Below are positions 53,209 to 60,012 of a DNA stretch of 64,000 nucleotides, in pieces (position 1 is the first letter of the stretch; every line of letters starts with the position of its first letter). The notes beneath the pieces were generated by a model. That model had not been told where the DNA came from, made no database searches, and worked only from the letters and a program-made list of their open reading frames with translations. The position numbers and the translations under genes were made by a program. The DNA is from an uncultured Bacilli bacterium (GTDB lineage: Bacteria > Bacillota_I > Bacilli_A > RF39 > UBA660): the NCBI GenBank assembly GCA_947632085.1, contig CANRNY010000004.1, forward strand, positions 1 through 64,000. The letters are read 5' to 3'.

Positions 53209-53214
53209 ATGTTA
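53184..53214 (+). repeat. direct repeat flanking the toxin-antitoxin cassette, left copy
   Basis: 31-bp sequence containing GCTTGATAAAGG and TTTTTATGTTA, matched at 53534-53565 with two substitutions and one inserted base. The left copy contains the antitoxin promoter -35 and spacer. Confidence 0.75.
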
Positions 53215-53218
53215 CAAT
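53190..53218 (+). promoter_or_regulatory. promoter of the putative antitoxin RNA
   Basis: TTGATA (53190-53195), 17-bp spacer, TACAAT (53213-53218); start expected near 53225. Confidence 0.65.
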
Positions 53219-53224
53219 GAATAT

Positions 53225-53332
53225 GTCAAGGAAACTTGCGTAAAATAAAAAAGGAATACCTAATTTTGCTGAGTTAGGTACTATTCCAAATTTGAGATTA
53301 GTACCAATCTATACAGTTGGTACTATTTTTAT
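53225..53332 (+). ncRNA. putative antitoxin small RNA, convergent to the toxin mRNA
   Basis: About 108 nt from the promoter above to a terminator with a perfect 9-bp stem, TAGTACCAA (53299-53307) / TTGGTACTA (53317-53325), followed by T5. It overlaps the last eight codons and the whole 3' untranslated region of the toxin mRNA on the other strand, an arrangement like that of B. subtilis TxpA/RatA and BsrG/SR4. No significant open frame. Ends and expression are inferred. Confidence 0.6.
53241..53287 (-). terminator. terminator of the toxin mRNA
   Basis: On the minus strand the arms GGAATA..CCTAA and TTAGGTATTCC form an 11-bp stem with a 3-nt bulge and a 10-nt loop, followed by T6ATTTT. Confidence 0.8.
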
Positions 53333-53401
53333 TAATATGATTAAAATCACAATAATAAGGAGTATTATGATTGAACAAAGATATCTCTCTGATTTTCTCA
53401 T
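53309..53401 (-). CDS. putative type I toxin, 30-aa hydrophobic peptide
   Basis: ATG (complement of 53399-53401) is preceded by AAGGAGGTGACATT, a near-perfect anti-SD match with ideal spacing. The 30 residues begin MRKSERYLCS and continue as an uninterrupted Ile/Leu/Val helix (about 8-24) ending with KIVPTV: one membrane span with a basic head, like TxpA, BsrG or Fst-type toxins, to none of which I can align it by eye. Such peptides depolarise or disturb the membrane when not repressed by an antisense RNA. Strong promoter, terminator and convergent small RNA all support it. Confidence 0.7.
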   Translation of the reverse strand: MRKSERYLCSIIILLIIVILIILIKIVPTV

Positions 53402-53471
53402 AATGTCACCTCCTTCCACTTTAAAAAGTAAAGGAGAATAGTACCTAAACTAACTAAGTATTCCTAAAATA

Positions 53472-53500
53472 ATTATAGCAAACAAATGTTCTTAGTACAA
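53472..53500 (-). promoter_or_regulatory. promoter of the toxin mRNA
   Basis: On the minus strand TTGTAC, 17-bp spacer, TATAAT with TGC immediately before it (extended -10). Start expected near 53465, giving a 64-nt leader. Confidence 0.8.
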
Positions 53501-53533
53501 CGCTTTTATGTTAAATTTTGACAATTTAGAAAA

Positions 53534-53565
53534 ACGCGCTTGATAAAGGCGTGCTTTTTATGTTA
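53534..53565 (+). repeat. direct repeat flanking the toxin-antitoxin cassette, right copy
   Basis: Second copy of 53184-53214. It lacks a good -10, and reads as a terminator-like ACGC/GCGT hairpin with T5. A shorter related piece (CGCTTTTATGTTAA) occurs at 53501-53514. Confidence 0.7.
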
Positions 53566-53612
53566 ATGCCAAGTAAACCAAAACTAAAAGATAAGTCTTT
53601 GGAAGTGATAAT

Positions 53613-54194
53613 ATGAGTAAACTATCTAATACTTTATTAATGTTAAGCTATCTCCAAAATGGTCGTAAATATTCTATCAATGAATTAGCTGAAAAGATTG
53701 AAGTATCTCCGCGAATGATTCGTTTATATAAAGAAGCTCTAGAACAAGCTGGTTTTATTATCGAAACTATTTATGGTCCATATGGTGGATATATCTTAAT
53801 AAAAAGTAACTTTAATATATCATCTAGTTTTAATACCTATGATTTAAATATGTTAAAACAATTAACGGCTAAAAATGAAAAACAACAAGAATATTTAAAA
53901 ACTTTACAAGATAAAGTAAAAACAATTATTGATTCTAATTCAAAAGAAATAATTCCTAATACTATTCAAACAACATACAATATTTTATCACGTGCTATTA
54001 AAGAAAAAAGAAAAGTTCTTATCACATACGACTCTTTAAATAAAGGTTTAAACGAAAGAGTAATCGACCCGTTAGAATTATTTTATTTAAAAGATGGTTT
54101 CGGAGTTGCAGCTTTTTGTGAAAAGAAAAAAGATCTTCGTCATTTTGAATTAAAAAGAATCAAAGAAATTAAATTATTAAACGAAAATTATTAA
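53613..54194 (+). CDS. YafY/DeoR-type regulator with HTH and WYL domains
   Basis: 193 residues. N-terminal helix-turn-helix (about 17-58) with SINELAEKIEVSPRMIRLYKEALEQAGF, a linker, and a WYL domain (about 128-190) with VLITYDSLNKGLNERVIDPLELFYLKDGFGVAAFCEKKKDLRHFELKRI. The length is shorter than usual for WYL regulators (about 300), as the C-terminal extension is absent. WYL domains sense nucleic-acid or other ligands. Probably controls the sugar-type genes that follow. Confidence 0.85.
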   Translation: MSKLSNTLLMLSYLQNGRKYSINELAEKIEVSPRMIRLYKEALEQAGFIIETIYGPYGGYILIKSNFNISSSFNTYDLNMLKQLTAKNEKQQEYLKTLQDKVKTIIDSNSKEIIPNTIQTTYNILSRAIKEKRKVLITYDSLNKGLNERVIDPLELFYLKDGFGVAAFCEKKKDLRHFELKRIKEIKLLNENY

Positions 54195-54208
54195 CATGAC
54201 AAAATATT

Positions 54209-54246
54209 ACCACATCTTATTTTATTATCTAATAAAAGGATGTGGT
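54209..54246 (+). promoter_or_regulatory. hairpin masking the ribosome binding site of the SIS gene
   Basis: ACCACATC (54209-54216) and GATGTGGT (54239-54246) pair, extended inside by TTTTATTA/TAATAAAA, which covers the AAAAGGA ribosome binding site. TTTT follows, so it may act as a terminator or a translation switch. Confidence 0.55.
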
Positions 54247-54249
54247 TTT

Positions 54250-55161
54250 ATGTTAGAAGAAATTATTAACAGTCTAGAAGAAAATATTACTAGTTCATTA
54301 ACAGCTACTAATTTAAATAATATTTTTAACCATCTAGCTGCTATTACTAAACCTTCTTTAATATGTGGTGTAGGAGGTAGTAATGTTGTAAGTAATTTCT
54401 TAGAAAAAATTTTAAATCAAAAAAATAATATTATTGTTCAAAATATTTCTGTCGAAGATTTCTTTCTTAAGAATATCTCTTCTTATCATAATTTAATTTT
54501 AGTTAGTTACTCAGGTCAAAATCATGGAATTAAATCTTTAACTAATTCTAATTTAAATACTTATCTTTTAACTAATCGTAAGACAAAAATAAGTAATGAA
54601 ACCCTATTAAACTATACAATTACTAATCATCATAAAAGTTTTATTTCTTTAGATGACACAATTATTCCTTTATCAATTTTATTATGTTATTACTTAAACA
54701 CTTATAAACTTAATTTTAAAATTCCTAAACTAGATAATTTATCTTTAACTCCCTTTACTAATCTAAATATTATTTACGATGAATCATCTAAAACTTGTGC
54801 AACTTTTTTAGAAACTACTTTTATTGAATCCGGGACATCCTCTGTAACATTACATACTAAATATAGTTTATGTCATGGTCGTACTAATATTATTAGTAAT
54901 CAAGATTCTTTAGTTATTTACTTAAATACGCAAAATACTGAATTAGATCAACTATTAATAAGTGAGCTCCATCTTATATCATCCAATTTTCTTTTATTAG
55001 AAACAAAAGAAAAAGACTTAATAATTGCTGATTATATTTTAGTTTTAAAATCTTTATCTCTTTTATCTTACTTAAATAAAACTTATAATTACGAATTTGT
55101 TAATGTTAAATATAATAAAATTGTTCCTACCATTTATAATTATAAAGGAGAATTAATATGA
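54250..55161 (+). CDS. SIS-domain protein (sugar isomerase/deglycase-like)
   Basis: 303 residues from the ATG at 54250; an upstream in-frame ATG at 54196 lies within the hairpin region and lacks a ribosome binding site. SIS motifs ICGVGGSNVVSNFLEKIL (about 37-54) and LILVSYSGQNHGIKSL (about 77-92) bind phosphosugar; a second, weaker SIS half follows (about 160-290). Paired by a 4-base overlap with a PfkB-type kinase, as in fructoselysine (FrlB/FrlD) and similar systems, so a sugar-phosphate deglycase or isomerase is plausible. Substrate unknown. Confidence 0.75.
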   Translation: MLEEIINSLEENITSSLTATNLNNIFNHLAAITKPSLICGVGGSNVVSNFLEKILNQKNNIIVQNISVEDFFLKNISSYHNLILVSYSGQNHGIKSLTNSNLNTYLLTNRKTKISNETLLNYTITNHHKSFISLDDTIIPLSILLCYYLNTYKLNFKIPKLDNLSLTPFTNLNIIYDESSKTCATFLETTFIESGTSSVTLHTKYSLCHGRTNIISNQDSLVIYLNTQNTELDQLLISELHLISSNFLLLETKEKDLIIADYILVLKSLSLLSYLNKTYNYEFVNVKYNKIVPTIYNYKGELI

Positions 55162-56039
55162 CAATTGTTGGTCTTAGTAACTTAGTATTAGATTATTACT
55201 TTTATAATAATAAGATATATCTTAATGGCGGTGGAACAGTATCTAATATTCTCGCTAACTTATCTAGTATGGGAATTAATACTAAAATATGTGGTTATTA
55301 TGGTAATGATTATGGAGGTAGAGTAGCTAAAAAGTTAATTGAAGAATGCCATGTTGATACATCATTACTTACGAAAAAAAATTATCTAACGAAAAAATTT
55401 TTTATAACTCCCAATGGTTTTAGTAGCACCTGTCCATACTGTCATAAAAAGACAAAAAATATTCCTTTAAATCTCGATATTCAAAATCTTATTTCTCAAA
55501 ACGATATTATCTTAATTCAAGACTATGTAAAATTACCTAATATATCTAATAAAATATGTTTAGACTTTGGTTATTATCAAAAATTAATTTATGAAGATAA
55601 TAAAGTACTTGAAAACTTTATCTTTCGTAAATACTATCTTGTTAGTCTTAAAGAAAGTGTTTTAACTTTTATCTTAAATAAACTTCATTTAACTTTCGAA
55701 ACTTTTATTAACAAAATAGATATTTATCTTCTTTTAATAACCAAAGGTCGTAAAGGAACAACAATTATTTATCAAAAAAAAGAATATAATTATCAAGTAG
55801 AACCATTTGAAGAAGTCGAAACTAATGGTTGTGGTGATATTTTCTTTGCCACCTTTATTAGTGAAACATTAAAACGTCAAACACTTATTCCTTCTGACCT
55901 TGATGATATATTTAATATTGCAAGTGCAAATGTCCATACCGTCATAAATAATATAGGTGCTCGGCATCATTTAATTCCTAATAAAATAATTATTAAAGAT
56001 AAAAAATGTATATGTGAAAATTTTAAGATTACTAATTAA
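55158..56039 (+). CDS. PfkB (ribokinase) family sugar kinase
   Basis: 293 residues. N-terminal GLSNLVLDYYFYNNKIYLNGGGTVSNILANLSSMG, GYYGNDYGGRVAKKLIEE, and the C-terminal active-site motif EETNGCGDIFFATFIS (Asp about 247, GCGD instead of GAGD). An unusual C92-x2-C95-H96 insertion (TCPYCHKK) could bind a metal in the lid. It would phosphorylate a sugar or sugar conjugate that the SIS protein then processes. Overlaps the SIS gene; ends before a promoter. Confidence 0.82.
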   Translation: MTIVGLSNLVLDYYFYNNKIYLNGGGTVSNILANLSSMGINTKICGYYGNDYGGRVAKKLIEECHVDTSLLTKKNYLTKKFFITPNGFSSTCPYCHKKTKNIPLNLDIQNLISQNDIILIQDYVKLPNISNKICLDFGYYQKLIYEDNKVLENFIFRKYYLVSLKESVLTFILNKLHLTFETFINKIDIYLLLITKGRKGTTIIYQKKEYNYQVEPFEEVETNGCGDIFFATFISETLKRQTLIPSDLDDIFNIASANVHTVINNIGARHHLIPNKIIIKDKKCICENFKITN

Positions 56040-56046
56040 ATATTAA

Positions 56047-56074
56047 TTGACTTTATCTCTTAGCTCGATATAAT
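56047..56074 (+). promoter_or_regulatory. promoter
   Basis: TTGACT (56047-56052), 16-bp spacer, TATAAT (56069-56074), before the gene at 56098. Confidence 0.7.
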
Positions 56075-56097
56075 AGTTATACAAAGGAGTTGAAAAT

Positions 56098-56781
56098 ATG
56101 CTAAAAGCATCTGAATATAATCGTAAAGAATACATTGAAAACTATATTTTAACTGATGATGAATTTAATCTATTAAATAATCAAGAACAATTAGCTTATG
56201 CATCTCTTCGTTATGGATGGATACTAGAATCTTTACAAGATTTACATAGTAAAAAAACGGTTTATGGATATATACCTGATCGTTATAATTCTTTCTTTAC
56301 TTCATCTGGTTGCAAAATAGAGCATTATGATTTTGGCATTGAAGAAACAGAAATAACTAAAGTTAAAACCAGTGAAGTTACTATTTCTAAAGAACAACAG
56401 CAAGAAATAAGTAAATATGTTTCATTAGTAGCTTCGACAAAAGCTGATATCGTTGAAAACCGTTTACTAACTTACTTAGCAAATAAAGCTAAGCAACTTC
56501 GTGAAAATGGTACTTTTGTTGCTGACCAAGATTTAGAAGATAGTCTTGTTAATACTTTTACATCATTTACAGATCCATTTACTACTTTAACTAAAGAAGA
56601 ACAAGATAAACTAGCAGCAGCAGAACTAAGTTTAGTAATGCATCATTTAAATAATTTAGAAACAGTTTCTCTAAGAACAACTACTAAAGAACAATATAAA
56701 GACTATATCCAGAGTCAAGGTTTTGCAATTACTATAGATTCTACTAATCAAAAATTAGTAAAAAAAATAAATGAAGAATAA
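56098..56781 (+). CDS. hypothetical cytosolic protein (227 aa)
   Basis: 227 residues, no signal or membrane segment. Predicted helical, with LTDDEFNLLNNQEQLAYASLRYGW at the N-terminus, an acidic middle (TKVKTSEVTISKEQQQEISKYVSLV) and a Leu-rich helical C-terminal half with LTKEEQDKLAAAELSLVMHHLNN. No family recognised. Own promoter; first of a run of four poorly known genes. Confidence 0.7.
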   Translation: MLKASEYNRKEYIENYILTDDEFNLLNNQEQLAYASLRYGWILESLQDLHSKKTVYGYIPDRYNSFFTSSGCKIEHYDFGIEETEITKVKTSEVTISKEQQQEISKYVSLVASTKADIVENRLLTYLANKAKQLRENGTFVADQDLEDSLVNTFTSFTDPFTTLTKEEQDKLAAAELSLVMHHLNNLETVSLRTTTKEQYKDYIQSQGFAITIDSTNQKLVKKINEE

Positions 56782-56841
56782 TTTGCTATTAAATGAAAAA
56801 TAGGTATAATATATATCTATTGAAGGAGAAAAAACACACAA

Positions 56842-57414
56842 ATGAAAAAATATGTCGCTAAAAGAGACAATATATACGCTGGGACATTAATCAAAAAGAT
56901 TACTCCCCAAGTATCAATTATCGATTCAAATGGTCAAGAATTTACAGAAAGTCAATTTCCTGAATTAGGTATTACTAACTTTCAAATAAGTGGTGGTCTT
57001 ATCTGCCGTGGAATGTTATTTAAAATAAATGATAAAAACTTAGCTGAAGATTTAATTTATGAAAGTCCTGTTGATTATAATATCGAAGGAATTAAACCAG
57101 AACTAAATCTCTTTGATGACTTTGTTATTACTGAGTATGCTAAGTTAGAAGAATTACTTAAATATATGAAATATAGTGAAGATCTTACCCAAGAAGACTT
57201 AAAAGAAATATATCGTCGTTTTCTTGTTCATGGTTGGTGGTTAAAACGTCACTTAGATTTATTCGGTTATAAAAAAGGTTTTCATGGATACCAATCAACA
57301 GAAGATGAAATCTTACCAAGAGAAATCGCTGATAGCTTAACAACTATAAATTTAAGTAAAGTAGTAAAACCAAATCCTGAAGAACCATTTGCTAAATTAA
57401 TAAAAAAGAGATAA
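56842..57414 (+). CDS. hypothetical cytosolic protein (190 aa)
   Basis: 190 residues. The first 75 residues look beta-rich (KKITPQVSIIDSNGQEFTE, GGLICRGMLFKIN), the rest helical with RFLVHGWWLKRHLDLFGYKKGFHGY and a Lys/Arg C-terminus. No family recognised. Promoter-like TTGCTA, 16-bp spacer, TATAAT (56783-56810) precedes it. Ends in a hairpin terminator. Confidence 0.7.
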   Translation: MKKYVAKRDNIYAGTLIKKITPQVSIIDSNGQEFTESQFPELGITNFQISGGLICRGMLFKINDKNLAEDLIYESPVDYNIEGIKPELNLFDDFVITEYAKLEELLKYMKYSEDLTQEDLKEIYRRFLVHGWWLKRHLDLFGYKKGFHGYQSTEDEILPREIADSLTTINLSKVVKPNPEEPFAKLIKKR

Positions 57415-57415
57415 A

Positions 57416-57442
57416 GCTTGAATAAAATTTCAAGTTTTTATT
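57416..57442 (+). terminator. terminator
   Basis: CTTGAA and TTCAAG arms with T5 following. Confidence 0.6.
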
Positions 57443-57494
57443 TTTCTTTTTTTTAACTTGTATTAAAATATTACTAGAAAAAGGAGCTTTAACT

Positions 57495-58340
57495 ATGAAA
57501 AAAGAAGAATACATTACTTTTGTTAATAATAATTATAATGGTTCTGCTAAAGAACTGATCTTAAAACAAATTGATTTATTTTATGATGATAAAGAAGAAA
57601 TCCCATATCATAAGTATGAAATAGGTGAAGAAGTTATCTTAAATAAAGGGACGTATCTTCATGGTATATCTGGTGAATTAGATAATTTTACTTGGATTGT
57701 AAATAATGGTTTTATAGGCAATGATTTTACTAATCAAAGTGTTAATAATAAAATAAAAAGTAGTATCGGTATGTGGAATATTCAACAAGATATGTCTTTA
57801 CTAGATTATATTAAATTATATAGTGGATTTACTATAACTTATACCATTGGTCGTGGTCCTGGTTCAAAAGAAATATCTGATTTAATTCCATATCATCAAT
57901 TTGATTCTTATACAGAAAAATTAAATAATCGTGAAGATGTTTGGATGTATTGGGGTGATCAAACTAAAGAGGTTCGTTTCTTACCAAGTTTAGTTGCTGA
58001 TAAAAGACAAATCGCCTTTATTTTAAATATGGATAGTGATTATGCTAAAAAACTAACTTATGCTGATGTTTGGAATTGTGATTTAGATTCTGAAACTTTA
58101 AAATATTTTTTAGATTATCGTTACTATGATAAATTTTTAGAAGAACGTCATAATCGTAATGCTTCTACAACCGATCGTGAAACAGCTATCATCTTTGGTT
58201 TACCAGCTCGCTTAATTGAAGGAGTCTTTGTAGGTCGCAAAATAGAAAATAATCAAGAAGCTTTAACTTATATTAAAGAACAATTACCAAATTGTTATAT
58301 TTGTAATTTAGATGGTAAAGTAATAGTTGGTAATAAATAA
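57495..58340 (+). CDS. uncharacterised protein, possible ADP-ribosyltransferase-like fold
   Basis: 281 residues, cytosolic. TYLHGISGELDNFTWIVNNGFIGNDF (about 53-78) has the layout of the NAD-binding start of ART enzymes (a strand with His followed by a helix and a NGxI turn), and STTDRETAIIFGLPARLIEGVFVG (about 228-252) resembles the closing strand with a Glu and IP.xLIxGI. These resemblances are by eye and weak. If real it might modify nucleic acid or protein; no toxin partner or antitoxin is evident. Separate gene with AAAAAGGAG. Confidence 0.4.
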   Translation: MKKEEYITFVNNNYNGSAKELILKQIDLFYDDKEEIPYHKYEIGEEVILNKGTYLHGISGELDNFTWIVNNGFIGNDFTNQSVNNKIKSSIGMWNIQQDMSLLDYIKLYSGFTITYTIGRGPGSKEISDLIPYHQFDSYTEKLNNREDVWMYWGDQTKEVRFLPSLVADKRQIAFILNMDSDYAKKLTYADVWNCDLDSETLKYFLDYRYYDKFLEERHNRNASTTDRETAIIFGLPARLIEGVFVGRKIENNQEALTYIKEQLPNCYICNLDGKVIVGNK

Positions 58341-58362
58341 AATATTTAAGGAGTAGAATAAA

Positions 58363-58971
58363 ATGTTATATTTAACTACTAGTGATAAATCTCTTCTTGA
58401 AAAAGATTATCGTACTTTTTTATTATCTTTAAAAACTAATTTAAGTAATTCAAATATTCAAAATGTTCTTGAATTATACGCGCTTATTAATTATTTACTT
58501 CGTACTGGTAAATTTAGTTGGCAAGAAACTATATCTTATCAACCGAACTTTAATTACTTAGCTTTACCTAATATGCCTGAACAACTCCAAGTTATGTATG
58601 GTATTGGTTGCTGTCGTCATATTAATCAGTTAATAAATGACATTTTATTAACCCTCGGTTTTAATTCAGTAATTCAATATATTATAGTAGATAATACTGA
58701 TACGTGGCATCGTGCAACTCCTAAAGACGCTAACCACCTTGTTGTTATCTTAAAAGATAATAATAAGGAGTATCTCTTAGATGCCTATAATAACTTTGCT
58801 TTTCAAATTATTGGAACTGATTTAATTCCTCTTAATCTACCAACTCCTAAAGAGCTTTCTATAACTACTAAATATCCTGATGATAATATAAAAGAAATAG
58901 GTCAAGTATTAAAAAAATATTATAATCTTCAAGAATATGGAATTGACTATGTATATGATTATGGATACTAA
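58363..58971 (+). CDS. transglutaminase-like protein, cytosolic
   Basis: 202 residues. C83/C84 (GIGCCRHINQLINDILLTLGF, opening a helix), H125 (DANHLVVIL) and D140 (YLLDAYNN) make the Cys-His-Asp order of the transglutaminase-like superfamily, spaced as in the 301-aa protein at 29210. No signal peptide. Twenty-two bases after the previous gene, behind AAGGAG, so possibly co-transcribed. Function unknown. Confidence 0.6.
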   Translation: MLYLTTSDKSLLEKDYRTFLLSLKTNLSNSNIQNVLELYALINYLLRTGKFSWQETISYQPNFNYLALPNMPEQLQVMYGIGCCRHINQLINDILLTLGFNSVIQYIIVDNTDTWHRATPKDANHLVVILKDNNKEYLLDAYNNFAFQIIGTDLIPLNLPTPKELSITTKYPDDNIKEIGQVLKKYYNLQEYGIDYVYDYGY

Positions 58972-58976
58972 ATAAA

Positions 58977-59013
58977 AGACTAATAGTCAAAAAATACTAA
59001 TAGTCTTTTTTTA
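58977..59013. terminator. bidirectional terminator between convergent genes
   Basis: AAAGACTA ... TAGTCTTT arms with inner TAGT/ACTA pairs and T7 after, between the + strand gene and the minus-strand pseudogene. Confidence 0.65.
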
Positions 59014-59912
59014 TCCCATTATTTGTCCACCATTATTATGGATAACTTGTCCTGTTATATAACTTGCATCATCAGAGGCCAAGAATACAAAAGTAGGAGC
59101 AAGTTCATAAGGCATTGCCATTCTTGCCATAGCTGCATCAGCACCTAAAGAAGGAATTTTTTCTTTAACCCAACAAGCTGGTTGAAGTGGTGTCCAAAAG
59201 TAACCTGGAGCAATGGCATTAACTCTAATATTTTTTAAAGCTAGATTTCTAGCTAAAGCTCTTGTAAAACCAACTATAGCTCCTTTTGTTGTAACATAAT
59301 CAATCAACTGTGGTTCGCCATAAAAGGTAGTTATTGATGATAAATTAATAATTGAATCTCCATCATTTAAATATGGTAAAACTTCTTTAGTTAGATAAAA
59401 CATTCCATAGACATTAACTTTCATAGTCCAATCAAATTGTTCTTCTGTTATATCTAAAAGACTATCTGCTTGATACTGAAAATATTTATTTTTCCAAATT
59501 TATCAATTGTCTTTTTAACTATTTCTTTACTAAAATTTTTATTACTAATATCTCCAGCTAAAAGTAAACATTCTCCACCTAATTTTTCAATACACTCTTT
59601 AGTTTCATTAGCATCTTTATGCTCATTATAATAAGGAATAACTACTTTAGCTCCTTCTTTAACAAAAGCAATTGCTGCAGATTTCCCTAAACCACTATCA
59701 CCACCAGTAATAATTGCTACCTTATCTTTTAACTTACCACTTCCTTTGTAATTAGGATTATCAAAAATAGGTTGTGGCGTCATTTCATATTCCATTCCCG
59801 GTTGCTTATCTTGTTCTTGCTCAGGTGCTAAAATATGATATTTAGTAATTTCTAAACCAATATCATCATCATATTTATATCCTTTATTTCCATACTTATA
59901 ATCTAAATTCAT
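59011..59912 (-). pseudogene. short-chain dehydrogenase (YdaD/YhdF-type), disrupted
   Basis: Two consecutive minus-strand frames together form one SDR. The first (start 59912, RBS GGAGGAAG) has DKQPGMEYEMTPQPIFD, the cofactor motif TGGDSGLGKS and reaches KINI; the second resumes QYQADSLLDITEEQFDW...KVNVYGMFYLTKE, catalytic YVTTKGA, and a normal C-terminus. Between them (junction about 59478-59480) the LVNNAGK segment is missing: about 19 bases, which removes the NNAG motif and shifts the frame, leading to a stop at 59454. The family is a roughly 285-aa NAD(P)-dependent oxidoreductase of general stress type. An assembly error cannot be excluded. Confidence 0.8.
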
Positions 59913-60012
59913 TTTTCTTCCTCCTTCTAAAATATATGTCAAATAAATAATTAAAGTACCTTGAAAAAGTATATTGCATATGCTTAAATAAATAACTGGA
60001 GATGACATATTA

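Noticed and set aside
53367-53441. A 24-codon plus-strand frame with its own AAGGAG site, antisense to the toxin gene
   Set aside because: It is antisense to the hydrophobic peptide, has no promoter or terminator of its own in register, and its composition is that of a shadow of the other strand.
52458-53612. Integrative element at tRNA-Leu
   Set aside because: No integrase, attachment-site duplication of the tRNA 3' end or phage gene is visible in the stretch after the tRNA.
54196-54249. N-terminal extension of the SIS protein from the ATG at 54196
   Set aside because: No ribosome binding site precedes it, it immediately follows the previous stop, and it would be encoded by the arms of an inverted repeat.
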